DNA of 64,000 bases, from NCBI GenBank assembly GCA_002420185.1, contig DIHO01000006.1, positions 121,007-185,006 on the forward strand, read 5' to 3'. Position 1 is the stretch's first letter. Every line of letters begins with the position of its first letter. A program made the position numbers and the translations under genes. This DNA is from Opitutales bacterium UBA5694. GTDB taxonomy: Bacteria; Verrucomicrobiota; Verrucomicrobiia; Opitutales; Opitutaceae. This document shows positions 55,101 through 63,811 of the stretch, piece after piece. The notes under the pieces were generated by a model, which saw only the letters and a list, made by a program, of their open reading frames with translations, was not told where the DNA came from and searched no databases.

Positions 55101-55309
55101 TCTTCCGGACTAGCACCACGGTACTGCATGTCCACCTCGACTGTGTCGACTTGGAAGAGAGGGTAGATTTCCTGTCGGATATTTCGAGCGACCACGATAC
55201 CCACGACTACGATCGCAAACATGAGTAAATTGGCGGCTACATGGTTGCGAGCGAACCAAGCGATGATCCCAGTCGCAGAAGAGGTGTCGTTGTAAGGATT
55301 GCGTTCCAT
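52130..55309 (-). CDS. RND efflux pump inner-membrane permease
   Basis: A 1059-residue proton-driven exporter with the AcrB-like layout: one N-terminal helix (about 20-37), a large periplasmic loop (about 40-335), six helices, a second large loop and a final helix group. The proton-relay pair is in TLGIVVDDAVVVGEDIF in the fourth helix. PVSILGSLILLPVMDASVNM and the duplicated C-terminal GMVVNGGFVLAMTRNRYRER are family-typical. EEVEQSIILPIESELRGLE is the first porter motif. It is the last gene of the outer-membrane factor-adaptor-permease operon; AGGA lies 8 bases before its start. Substrates unknown; drug, bile or metabolite export are all possible for the HAE-type branch. Confidence 0.95.
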   Translation of the reverse strand: MERNPYNDTSSATGIIAWFARNHVAANLLMFAIVVVGIVVARNIRQEIYPLFQVDTVEVDMQYRGASPEEVEQSIILPIESELRGLELTRRIESTASEGRASVSVEIMPSFDRNRALQEVTAAVARISLFPDEIEPPRVSLGTSRRRGVNYVAVCGDVDERTLAQFARQIEDGLLAQPEISLVELDGARRPEILVEVPQAQLRSLDLTMGEIARAIEQSAQDVPAGTMKTTGGDILLKTTERRYFGSEFANLPIKSSNTGGEIRLGDIATIEDGFEETKRESYYNGKPTVTLGVYASENQPPMAVSEAVNRYIEQVSPTLPPSVLVEVRFDRTEDYQERINLLKYNGTVGLLLVLLALGFLLELRVAFWTAVGIPVSILGSLILLPVMDASVNMISVFGFIVTLGIVVDDAVVVGEDIFHKLTHGMSRLDAAVAGVKEMTIPVIFAVSTNIIAFLPLFFVPGESGRFLHVLPAVIIAVFTVSLVEVLLILPSHLAFGRKNPREDSFFTRFDQAQTRLRIRLDTAMERFYRPILDTAIRLRYITITVFVASLLVLIGYAMSGRVNFTFNPTIENDYIQAELEMPTGTPVARTREVIFQIEEAAQRAMDKIGEEGIVRNYNVSIARRNTNGARVAVKLVPQSQREITGAGFVDIWRNEVPEIPDMESLFFDYLVGPGGEAAIYVQLAHPDVGTLRRAAEELGDMLALYPGVTDIRKGFGREMPQISFEIKPAGQALGITARDLGQQIRNAFYGAEALRQPRDREELRVMVRLPQEDRKTLSALEGLLIKGANGAEIPINQAAKIIETTAPVRIDRVDGGRVVNVTANVLSDVTNGNKVLKAMEKSELPQLINRYPGLRYTFEGEQRDQREATRSLSVGLTTSLFAIFAIMASILRSYTQATIVLLTIPWGLGAAVLGHIMLGFDLSIYSVLGMIALCGMVVNGGFVLAMTRNRYRERGLDSFDSIIQASRRRFRPIFLTAVTTFLGLGPMIFETNEQALFLVPMAISLGLGTLGSSLVVLILVPVVFVVIDELQDMIGKTQEPHPEIELELAGASMNRESQ

Positions 55310-55326
55310 AGTCTTTTCCTACCTTC

Positions 55327-56535
55327 CTATTGTGTTCCCGCTACGAGTTCAGGGTAAGCGGTTGAGGGTTGTGGTGACACTTTCATATCAGGAAGAGCAA
55401 CTCGAAGATCACTAACCACTAATTGCTGACCTTTTTTCAGATTATTGGATACGAGAACCGTTTCTTTTTCTAGCCAAAGGACTTCCGCAGGGAGGATTTT
55501 CAGTAGATTGTCTGATCCTACTACCCAAATTTGATTTCCCTCCCGAAGGGAATCCCGCGGTATTCGCAAGGTATTTTCGAGCGTTCCCGCATCGATCATG
55601 ACTTCGACATAACTACCCAGCAAAAGAGGTAAACTTTGTTCCGAATCTCTGCTCAAACCCAGGGGATCTTCTACCGAAATCACGACTCGGGCCATACGTC
55701 CCAGTGGATCCAGATCGCTTAACAAGCGAATAACACGACCTTCCCATTCCACCGTAGTTCCTTCACCCGTATCCAAAATCACGTTCGCCATGGCCCCAAG
55801 CTGACCATCTTTGGGAAAACGGATCCACTTCAGATCGGAAAAAGGCAATGTCACTTGTATCCAGAATTCATCAGTACCAACTAATTCACAAATCGTCGAA
55901 TTAGGACTTAGCAATTGCCCCACTTCGATAGACTCTTCTACTACCATAGCGTTGAAAGGCGCTTTAATTACCGTACGTGAGAGCTGCAGATCGGCCACCT
56001 CAATATCGTTAGTAGCCTTTTGCATCATCGCCTCGGCCCGTCGCAAATGGGGTTCACGCAAAACAAGCGAACGATTCACATCCTCGATCTCCAGATCCGA
56101 TTGCAATTCATCCCATTCACGTTTCGCGATAACCTGGCGTCCACTCTCCACTTCACGCTCGAATCGTGCTTGCTCGAGATTGGACCTGACTTCGGAAAGC
56201 GCCAACTCGTAATCCTTTGGATCAATTCGCACCAACTCCTCACCTTTCACGAGCCGACCGCCAATCGTAATCGAATCGTTTTGATGTATCACCTGTCCCG
56301 ATACTTGGGGTCTTATCGTCACTTTTCTGGCTGGAATAACACTGCCAAAAGCACTCACGGAAACCGATCGCGTTTCAGCGGCGAGCACAATGGTCTGGAC
56401 GATCCTAGCCGAACTCGTCTTTTCTTCAGGCGCAATCTCCGGCCCGGTCGATATCAGCAAATAACTCACTCCACCTCCCACGACAAGGATCAGGAACATA
56501 ATCAGAATTGTGCTAGCGTGTGATTTTTTTTTCAT
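55327..56535 (-). CDS. RND efflux periplasmic adaptor (membrane fusion protein)
   Basis: A 402-residue adaptor linking the RND permease to the outer-membrane channel. The N-terminal helix (ILIMFLILVVGGGVSYLL) anchors it. The barrel-sandwich/lipoyl halves are PARKVTIRPQVSGQVIHQND and KAPFNAMVVEESIEVGQLLS, separated by a helical hairpin of about 90 residues (about 118-205). A beta-barrel domain follows from about 225. It overlaps the outer-membrane factor gene by 23 bases and lies 17 bases before the permease gene. Confidence 0.93.
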   Translation of the reverse strand: MKKKSHASTILIMFLILVVGGGVSYLLISTGPEIAPEEKTSSARIVQTIVLAAETRSVSVSAFGSVIPARKVTIRPQVSGQVIHQNDSITIGGRLVKGEELVRIDPKDYELALSEVRSNLEQARFEREVESGRQVIAKREWDELQSDLEIEDVNRSLVLREPHLRRAEAMMQKATNDIEVADLQLSRTVIKAPFNAMVVEESIEVGQLLSPNSTICELVGTDEFWIQVTLPFSDLKWIRFPKDGQLGAMANVILDTGEGTTVEWEGRVIRLLSDLDPLGRMARVVISVEDPLGLSRDSEQSLPLLLGSYVEVMIDAGTLENTLRIPRDSLREGNQIWVVGSDNLLKILPAEVLWLEKETVLVSNNLKKGQQLVVSDLRVALPDMKVSPQPSTAYPELVAGTQ

Positions 56536-57955
56536 TAGCGTTTGATTCAGCTACGGGGATGTTGGGTGAGAGGATGGGTCCTCCCAAGGCTCTATGCAAG
56601 GTGACACGAGAGCTCAGGATATCCCGCCTTGAACTCACAATCTGCCTCTCGAGATTCTGGACGATATTTAAGGCGGTAAAAACAGGGAGGTAGTCGGTCA
56701 GCCCCTGGCTAAAGCGATTGCGTGCCTCCGACAAAAGCCGTTGAGCAGTCAATAACTGGCGTTCAACAAGAACGAGCCTTTCCTCCAGCTTTCGCTCCCG
56801 CAATAGCACAGCTTCGACTTCCTGAACGGCGGTCAAAAAATCGCCCGAGTAGCGGGCCAACGCTTCCTCTAGCTCTGCCTGTCGCAATCTCACTTGAGCC
56901 CTTCTTTCTCCGGCAGCGAACAAAGGTACGGCTAAATCGGCAAATGCAGCTCTGATTGCATCCCCCAGTTTAGGATCACCTCTCCAGTTGAGACTTCCCC
57001 CAATTCGCAATGAAGGAAGCTGCTCGGAAACGGCCTCCCCTACTCGATGATCCAAGGCTAGGATTCGCTGCTGAGAGGCACGCAGGTCAGGCCGGCGTAC
57101 GATTAGCTTTGCGGGCACGCCGACATCCGGCAGGGGGGGTAAGTTAGAAAATTTTGATGAGAACTGCCGCTGGCTAGATCTAGGAGTTTTGCCAAGAAGT
57201 GTGTCCAGCACATATTCTACTTGGCCGATAAGTGCCTCCACTTCAGGGATGCGAGCTTTTGTTTCGTCAAGCTGCTCCTGCTGCTGTAGCACGTCGACAA
57301 TTGAAGACTGACCCTGGCCGAAACGGAGCGATGTCAATTTCAGCAGGGACTCGTTTATCTCTATCTGCTCCTGCAGCACCTCCAGTTGCCTTTGCTGTTC
57401 TTTTATTTCGAAATAATTTTCAGATATGGCGGTTGATAAGATTAATCGGGCATCCAACCAGTCCTCGACGGAAGCCTCTAACTGCAGTTTTCGGGCCTTG
57501 CGAGCCGATGAAAGGCGACCCCAAAGATCGAGTTCCCAACGCAACAGACCCCCTATGCTCGCGGACTCCTCAAGATCACCCGTGGATGGAGCGGTGATCC
57601 TTTCGTCTTCCTCCCATTCGTAGCTACCGCTCATTCCTAAGGTGGGGTACAAACGGGCTCCCGCCTGTCTGGCGACCGCGCTGGCCTGCTCAATTCGAGC
57701 CAGAAACACCTGCAAATCAAAATTGGCGTCCAAGCCCTCTTGAATCAGATCATTCAGGATAGGATCTTCGAAGGATTCCCACCAGGACCGATTCCACGAA
57801 TCGTCGGGCACCATTTCTCCCATGTCCTGTTCAAACTCAGTATTCAGCTCAACTGCTGGGACGGCCGCCTCCTGATTAACCCTGTGGATCGCGCAACCGC
57901 TCGCCAGGACGCAGATGATTAATACCATCGGTCCTACTATTTTGCGAGATCTCAT
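56513..57955 (-). CDS. Outer-membrane efflux lipoprotein (OprM/NodT family)
   Basis: About 480 residues from ATG 57955 (MRSRKIVGPMVLIICVLASG). The lipobox LASGC gives a lipid-anchored N-terminus, as in OprM. Two OEP repeats follow with the family's WWESFEDPILNDLIQEGLDA start, NFDLQVFLARIEQASAVARQ, a second repeat with AELEEALARYSGDFLTAVQE, and the late FSQGLTDYLPVFTALN. It forms the trimeric outer-membrane and periplasmic tunnel for the pump. It is the first gene of the efflux operon and overlaps the adaptor gene. Twelve more codons upstream are open but non-homologous. Confidence 0.94.
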   Translation of the reverse strand: MRSRKIVGPMVLIICVLASGCAIHRVNQEAAVPAVELNTEFEQDMGEMVPDDSWNRSWWESFEDPILNDLIQEGLDANFDLQVFLARIEQASAVARQAGARLYPTLGMSGSYEWEEDERITAPSTGDLEESASIGGLLRWELDLWGRLSSARKARKLQLEASVEDWLDARLILSTAISENYFEIKEQQRQLEVLQEQIEINESLLKLTSLRFGQGQSSIVDVLQQQEQLDETKARIPEVEALIGQVEYVLDTLLGKTPRSSQRQFSSKFSNLPPLPDVGVPAKLIVRRPDLRASQQRILALDHRVGEAVSEQLPSLRIGGSLNWRGDPKLGDAIRAAFADLAVPLFAAGERRAQVRLRQAELEEALARYSGDFLTAVQEVEAVLLRERKLEERLVLVERQLLTAQRLLSEARNRFSQGLTDYLPVFTALNIVQNLERQIVSSRRDILSSRVTLHRALGGPILSPNIPVAESNANEKKITR

Positions 57956-59002
57956 TGGATACCAAAACAAATCGAATCGGGTTACGGTCAAGGCAATTGA
58001 TGTGGACGAATTCTAGCAAGTTCCCTCTAAATAAGCACTTTAAGCAATTTCATGGGGGATAATCCCCTTGACGATTCCACAAGTCGTCTTGCCCCGTTCC
58101 GAGGAGGCCAGCTAAGATCCGGATTTCCGATTTCTTCATACCGCAATATGAGCCGGCCTTCCGAACCTGCAAAGCAAAGATCTCCGGAGCCAACGACGAA
58201 ACCGGCTCTACAGCAAACTTCGAGTTAAGAGATCCATTGCAAAACAATTTGAAAGTTGCCCTGAAAAAACAAACAGGGCGACTCACAAATTCCCACGATC
58301 AAATAGAGCTAAAAGCTATTAGACGTTAAGAACAAGCCTATGGAATTTCTCAACACCCGATCCCTTGGACTCCCTCTCGCAACCTTCCTCTTTGCAACCG
58401 GCTACGTTACCGTGGCGAAAACAGCGGTGGGAGGAGCTGTAAAGGAAGCGGAGACAGGGCCAAAGCCTTAATGAAGGTCCCCGCCTTCATAATCAGCGAC
58501 GATAGCAACAAAGATACCGCAACGAACGCACGATAACTATTTCTCGAAATACTAGGGTTTAAGAGGAGTTCATTCAAGCCAGTCCCAATACCTACTACCG
58601 CAGCAATCCTGCTCCACGACTTACCGCTCATGACCTTGTCATACCGAGGTGTAAGCTGGCACCTCAACGAAGACACTGAAAATAACATGCGTCGGGAATC
58701 GTTGTTCTTAAAAGGATTGGGTAGAGGCTTTATGAATTAACAGGGACCGCCGTTGGTGAGCACGATTCCGATTCGCTGAAGCAGGGTTTGTGAAGGAATC
58801 GGTGTAGTTGTCTCATGTTGTATACGCTGACTCGCAAGTACAAATTAGATACCATTAGTTTCCGCTTTCATGAGAAAGCGTGATGAAATCGCCGGTTCGC
58901 AATATCCAAGCTCGACTCCCTAGCATCTAGTCAAATAATAACAACCGATCTTAGCAAAGGGATTTTTTCCCAGCCGTCAGAAATCCACCCAATTGATCAA
59001 AT
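57956..59002. other. One-kilobase gap with scattered gene-like fragments
   Basis: No intact gene. One plus-strand frame at about 58100-58330 reads KIRISDFFIPQYEPAF, then FELRDPLQNNLKVALKKQTG, ending at a TAA, with the composition of a real protein but no credible start. A second plus-strand run at 58470-58740 (FLEILGFKRSSFKPVPIPTT, then ending GLGRGFMN) has stops between parts. Both could be relics, perhaps of different genes; I cannot assign either. The minus-strand 78- and 93-codon frames are probably shadows of these. 58740-59000 shows nothing; the promoter of the following gene should be there. Confidence 0.4.
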
Positions 59003-60409
59003 ATGTTGCCATCCAGAAGAAGCTTCGTCAAGTCGGCTGCTACCACGGCAGCCGCCCTTTCCTTCCCAACGATCATCCCTCGCCATGTGCTAGGAGGTGC
59101 CAACTTCGTTGCCCCGAGTGACAAAGTAAACGTCGCCATCGTTGGAGTCGGCGGTCAGGGCAGGCACAATACGCTCCAGCTTCTCCAGCTCGACGACGTT
59201 CAAGTGACCGCAATTGCTGATCCGGCGGAATACTGGAACCTCAACGATTTCTACTACAAGGCCATCGCCGGCCGCGGCCCCGTCAAAGACATCATCGAAG
59301 AACACTTCGAGAAAAAGACCCCAAACTACAAAGTAGCCGAGTACGTCGACTTTCGAAAGATGTTAGAGAAAGAGTCGTCGCTGGACGCTGTTCTCTGCGC
59401 TACCCCCGACCATACCCACGCTTTCGTGACATCCAATTCCATGCGGGCTGGCAAGCACGTCTACGTGGAAAAACCAATGGCCCACAATCTTTGGGAGAAC
59501 CGCAAATTGGCCGAAATCGCAAAAGAAACGGGCGTTGCAACGCAAATGGGAAATATGGGCCACAGCTCTGAAGGAATTCGGCAAGTGGTAGAATTGCTCA
59601 GAGCAGGGGCTATAGGAGAAGTGAAAGAGTCCCATTCCTGGTGCCACGCTACCCGTTGGACAAACGGCCTACACGACCTTCCACTCGGCAGTACTATTCC
59701 TCAGCCTGATTTTGATTGGGACCTCTGGTTGGGTCCTCGTGAGAAGATCCCCTACCATGAAGATTACACCCCTGTGAAATGGAGAGACTTCTGGAGATTT
59801 GGCTGTGGTGCGATTGGTGACTTTGCTTGCCACGACATGGATGCAACCGTTTGGGCCTATGATTTGGCGGAGCCAGAATCCGTCCAGATCTACCCTATCG
59901 GACAAAGCAACGAAGAAATCGTGCCGCATGGGGAACTGGGATACTTTGACTTCAAAGCCAAAGGGAAACAGAAGGACATGAAAATTACCTGGTATGCGGG
60001 ATCGGGAAGGCCAGACCATCACGATTCGTTTCCCGAAAATTTCAACTTATCCAAAAGAGGGCTTCTATTCGAGGGAACCAAAGGAACGATCCAGTGCGAT
60101 GGTGCCGGTGGGGGACCTCGTATATTCCCGCAAGAAATACGCACATCCATTAAACGACCTGAGAAAACTCTTCGACGAACAGGCGGGCATCATCGCGACT
60201 GGATCGACGCCATAAAGGGAGGTCCCTCAGCGAGCTCAAACTTTGAATACGCATCGAGATTGACCGAGATCGCCCTCCTTGGGGTTCTTTCCGTGAGAAT
60301 GGGTGGAGCTAAGATCAAATGGGATGCGAAGAACATGAAAGCCAAGGGGCTGCCAGAAGCCGACCAGTACATAAACGAACCGGTACGCAAAGGCTGGGAA
60401 GTGGTTTAG
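59003..60409 (+). CDS. Gfo/Idh/MocA family oxidoreductase with Tat signal
   Basis: A 468-residue dehydrogenase exported by the twin-arginine route: the N-terminus reads MLPSRRSFVKSAATTAAALS, followed by a hydrophobic core and a likely cleavage after VLGG. The Rossmann start is VNVAIVGVGGQGRHNTLQLL, then AVLCATPDHTHAFV and VYVEKPMAHNLWENR with the conserved EKP. A long C-terminal domain with GCGAIGDFACHDMDATVWAY follows. Such exported enzymes carry tightly bound cofactor and are abundant in planctomycetes and verrucomicrobia; several act on glycosides by redox chemistry. The substrate is unknown. Monocistronic. Confidence 0.92.
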   Translation: MLPSRRSFVKSAATTAAALSFPTIIPRHVLGGANFVAPSDKVNVAIVGVGGQGRHNTLQLLQLDDVQVTAIADPAEYWNLNDFYYKAIAGRGPVKDIIEEHFEKKTPNYKVAEYVDFRKMLEKESSLDAVLCATPDHTHAFVTSNSMRAGKHVYVEKPMAHNLWENRKLAEIAKETGVATQMGNMGHSSEGIRQVVELLRAGAIGEVKESHSWCHATRWTNGLHDLPLGSTIPQPDFDWDLWLGPREKIPYHEDYTPVKWRDFWRFGCGAIGDFACHDMDATVWAYDLAEPESVQIYPIGQSNEEIVPHGELGYFDFKAKGKQKDMKITWYAGSGRPDHHDSFPENFNLSKRGLLFEGTKGTIQCDGAGGGPRIFPQEIRTSIKRPEKTLRRTGGHHRDWIDAIKGGPSASSNFEYASRLTEIALLGVLSVRMGGAKIKWDAKNMKAKGLPEADQYINEPVRKGWEVV

Positions 60410-60569
60410 AAAACCACGAAAAAGGTTTCTGCTCTCGAAAGACCCGATTCAAGAGTTTCGACAGTACCCCAGTACTCCAGCCTGAGCTGTATTTAAACGC
60501 AGGAACCCCGACTAGTCGTGACTCCCCAGATCTTCTTGCGTAAGAATGCGAATTGGGATTATTTTAGAA

Positions 60570-62369
60570 TTATCCTTTCGGCCACCAGAGGGCCCCTTCT
60601 TCCAACGGACGTACGATCTGTGAAGCGATTCGCATAGTACCTCGGGGCAAGGTCAATTCAGGACGTTTCCATGCACTCTTACGCTGAGCCATCTCTTCAG
60701 CTCCGACCCGTACAAAGAGTTCTTCTGCGTCTCCATCGAGCCGGATAATATCGCCCTCATTTATCAAAGCAATCGGACCACCCTTCCACGCTTCAGGTTC
60801 TATATGAACCACCAGCGTGCCTCTGGAAACGCCAGACAGACGCCCATCCGTAACGACTGCGATGCGCGAGTCATTACCCATACCCGTTAGTGCTGCCGTA
60901 AGTCTTAATAATTCGGGGCAACCCACTGAAACTCCTTGGTAACGCAACACAATGATGTCGCCATCGCTAATACCGCCACTCAGTACTTCTTTTACCGCAT
61001 CGTTCTCGATATCAAAGACGCGGGCCGGTCCTTCCAATATCCTTTGTTGGGCGTTAACTTTGAAAACACAACCGCGTGTCGCAATACTTGCCGTCGTCTC
61101 ATTCGAGTGGTCCCCCTTTACAATAACCAATGAGGACTTGGCCTTTAGAGGAGATTCTACAGAGCGAATTACATCCGTATCCGGATCTTGGAATTCGGGA
61201 AAGGGAGAGTCCGAAACGTCCGCACCAATAGTTTTTCCGGTAATCGTCTTCGCTTCTGGATCGAGTAGTCCTTGCTCAATCATGTAGTGAGTCAATGGAG
61301 GCAGTCCCCCCGCCTTCTCATAGAGATCTACCATCACAAATTTACCAGCGGGCAACAAATTCAGCAACACCGGCGTATCAGACTTCGCCCGAATCTCCTC
61401 TAGTCCAAATGTAATTCCAAAGCCTTCTGCAATCGCAGGGAGGTGGATGACAGCATTGGTACTTCCTCCAATCGCATGCAGCATAGTAGCCACGTTGCTA
61501 AAAGATCGCTCATCCACGATATCGCCAACGGTTTGGTGTTCGTTCCACATCCGGACGAGTGCCTCCGCAGCCTGTCTCGACTCCTCTATTTTGGGAGCAA
61601 AGACATCGACATGATTCGAGTCCATCGCAGGTGTACTCGCACTCGAAAAAACCGAGATACCCAAAGTGGAGGCTAACACCGCCAAAGTGTTAGAAGTCGC
61701 CATAACCCCGCACCCTCCAGGCGAGGGAAGCGCATTTAAAATAATGTCCTCGTATTCGTCCTTGGTAATCTCTCCCGCGGCCAGCCTTCCTGCCGCCTCC
61801 ACCGCGGTTTCTATCTGAATCGACTTTCCGGCCGGACTGCATCCTGTTCTGATTGTGCCTCCATGCACGAGAACCAAGGGCAGATCCTTGAGCCAGGAAG
61901 CGGCCAACATTCCACCAGCCACCGTCTTGTCACAACCCGTTATGATGATTACAGCATCCACCCGGTTGATCTCAACTTGCTGCACAATCGAACTCGCAAA
62001 TATCTCTCTTGAAAACAAAGAGAGCCCCATCGCTCCGATACGCGGGTCGTTCTCATAAGAATGACCCATCGAAATCGCGTCAGTAACCGCCGCCACTGGC
62101 TCAATCGCTGTCACCCAGCCCTGCGTTTTGAAAAGGTGAGACGCCATTTCTTCGGCCAATCTTCGGTGATGAAGATTGCACAGATTAGTTTCCCCCCCTC
62201 CGTGCAGGATCATAACAATCGGACTTTTTTCGTTCGGCAAATAAGGTGCGTCCTTGCCTCCCCGGAAATCAGTTTTTACGGCCTGACGCATCCATCCGTT
62301 TTTCATGGTTAGCGTGCAGCCACGCATCTCACTGAAAAAATCGCTCCTCTTCTCTCTTTCCGACGTCAT
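60570..62369 (-). CDS. IlvD/Edd family dehydratase (sugar-acid dehydratase type)
   Basis: A 599-residue iron-sulfur dehydratase. Cluster ligands are visible as Cys64 in ETNLCNLHH, Cys146 in TGCDKTVAGGM and Cys220 in PSPGGCGVMATSNT; the GCDKT lysine is also typical. VVTDGRLSGVSRGTLVVH is the C-terminal family signature. Sequence details such as the CDKT box fit both sugar-acid dehydratases (arabonate, xylonate, gluconate) and dihydroxy-acid dehydratase of branched-chain synthesis. The neighbours are sugar-related and no ilv genes are near, so a sugar-acid role is favoured but not proven. No signal peptide; cytoplasmic. Monocistronic. Confidence 0.87.
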   Translation of the reverse strand: MTSEREKRSDFFSEMRGCTLTMKNGWMRQAVKTDFRGGKDAPYLPNEKSPIVMILHGGGETNLCNLHHRRLAEEMASHLFKTQGWVTAIEPVAAVTDAISMGHSYENDPRIGAMGLSLFSREIFASSIVQQVEINRVDAVIIITGCDKTVAGGMLAASWLKDLPLVLVHGGTIRTGCSPAGKSIQIETAVEAAGRLAAGEITKDEYEDIILNALPSPGGCGVMATSNTLAVLASTLGISVFSSASTPAMDSNHVDVFAPKIEESRQAAEALVRMWNEHQTVGDIVDERSFSNVATMLHAIGGSTNAVIHLPAIAEGFGITFGLEEIRAKSDTPVLLNLLPAGKFVMVDLYEKAGGLPPLTHYMIEQGLLDPEAKTITGKTIGADVSDSPFPEFQDPDTDVIRSVESPLKAKSSLVIVKGDHSNETTASIATRGCVFKVNAQQRILEGPARVFDIENDAVKEVLSGGISDGDIIVLRYQGVSVGCPELLRLTAALTGMGNDSRIAVVTDGRLSGVSRGTLVVHIEPEAWKGGPIALINEGDIIRLDGDAEELFVRVGAEEMAQRKSAWKRPELTLPRGTMRIASQIVRPLEEGALWWPKG

Positions 62370-62478
62370 TGCAAACTGATTAGGCTGTTGGCACGCGTTT
62401 TCGCAAGTCTAACCTTAACCTGATTCGCAATACTTCTCAACTCATCCCGGCAGGGAGGATCGGCCTGATCCTGCTAAT

Positions 62479-62740
62479 TCAATCAACGCCCGAGCATTGA
62501 GTCCCGACCAGTGTAAAGACAATTGACCAATTCTCCTCGTAACAATCAAAACATTGAGCATACTCGACGATGACTTCGGTATTCATAATACGCCTTCTGG
62601 ACCAAATAAAGCGGACCCTCATCAAGCAGTTACGTTATACAGTCGACACAGTGTGAAATCGGTTTCCCCGTTTCAAACGACTTAAATAGCTCCGGAATCA
62701 CTATGTAGTCGTTAATGTAGAACGAATTGTCGTCACTCAT
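62479..62740 (-). pseudogene. Relic of a small CxxC-motif protein gene
   Basis: From ATG 62740 (minus) the frame reads MSDDNSFYINDYIVIPELFK, then PISHCVDCIT, a TAA stop, and LLDEGPLYLVQKAYY. The translation then continues sensibly only in another frame as NTEVIVEYAQCFDCYEEN, so one stop and one frameshift separate the two CxxC halves. The four cysteines, CVDC and CFDC, suggest a zinc-ribbon-like fold in the intact ancestor. It lies 180 bases upstream (minus strand) of no intact partner and just after the glycerophosphodiesterase gene. The family is not named. Confidence 0.62.
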
Positions 62741-62751
62741 CGCCTTTGAGG

Positions 62752-63558
62752 CTATTCTTCGAAAAGCATTTCCCTCATTTCACCGGGAATATTCGTCGTA
62801 ATCGACTGCGCGCCCCATTCGACGAGTTGCTTCGCCGTATCTCCTTCGTCAATTGTCCAGACGTGGTATTCGTAACCGCTCGCCTTCACTCCTTTAATAA
62901 TCGACTGTTCGATTCCACTTTTGCTGGAGCTAAACCCATCTGCACGAATTTTCTTCAAGGTTTTTAATATGCGATTAAGGGACGGGGTCTTTTTTCCCGA
63001 GGCCGTTTCCTTAAACCCTGATAACCACATCGCTTTGTATTGAGGTGACTTCGCTTTGAGGGCACGAATAACTTTTTCCTTGAAAGAGATAACGACAATC
63101 TGATTTTCGTCTAGACCGGACTTTGCGATTTCCTCGACTAGTTTCGGGATAATCTTAGGTTCACTCTTGATTTCAATGTAGATTTTCTTGCCTTGAGGAA
63201 CGGTCTGAAAAACCTCCGCTAACGTTGGCATCCGAGTTCCTGCGTAGCCAACGCTGTGATACTTACCGACATCCAATTGGCGTAGTTCATCCAAGGTGGA
63301 CTTTCGCACTATTAAATTCCGGTTCGATATTTTACCAGTATCCCTATCATGTATACTGACAATTTCCCCGTCTTTAGAAAGATGAAAATCGCCTTCAATG
63401 GCATCGGCCCCTTGCTCCCACGCTAACTCAAAAGCCGGTATCGTATTCTCGGGGGCATCTTTTGAAGCACCCCGATGGGCCACAATTAAAGGATCCGCAT
63501 AGCAAACATTTATGTTTGCAACCAGCCCACAGACAAAAACCTCAATCGTGCTTTTCAT
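62752..63558 (-). CDS. Glycerophosphodiester phosphodiesterase, exported
   Basis: A 268-residue GDPD-family enzyme that hydrolyses glycerophosphodiesters to glycerol-3-phosphate and an alcohol. The N-terminus MKSTIEVFVCGLVANINVCY acts as a signal peptide. The catalytic and metal motifs are VAHRGASKDAPENTIPAF (His and Arg), DAIEGDFHLSKDGE (Glu, Asp) and SIHDRDTGKIS (second His). IYIEIKSEP and the later TIDEGDTAKQLVEWGA then SITTNIPG close the TIM barrel. Export points to scavenging of phospholipid headgroups or teichoic-like polymers. The gene follows a 250-base gap after the PDZ-protein gene on the same strand. Confidence 0.92.
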   Translation of the reverse strand: MKSTIEVFVCGLVANINVCYADPLIVAHRGASKDAPENTIPAFELAWEQGADAIEGDFHLSKDGEIVSIHDRDTGKISNRNLIVRKSTLDELRQLDVGKYHSVGYAGTRMPTLAEVFQTVPQGKKIYIEIKSEPKIIPKLVEEIAKSGLDENQIVVISFKEKVIRALKAKSPQYKAMWLSGFKETASGKKTPSLNRILKTLKKIRADGFSSSKSGIEQSIIKGVKASGYEYHVWTIDEGDTAKQLVEWGAQSITTNIPGEMREMLFEE

Positions 63559-63811
63559 CCGTATTAATAGTCATCATGAAAGCGATTAAGTCAAACAGTG
63601 CTTTCCCTCAAAACCAGCCACCAAACACAATGTAGATAACGGAAATTGAGCCTTACCTTACTCACATCAATTCAAATCTTGGATACTATACCAATTTCAT
63701 GAACCTGCTCTATCCATCGGCAAACGCTGTACCCACAGGCCTTACTTAACGCACGCTTCCCTTTTGAATTACCCTTTTCACAAGGGCATTTCTTCAGTAC
63801 TAACCAACCGA

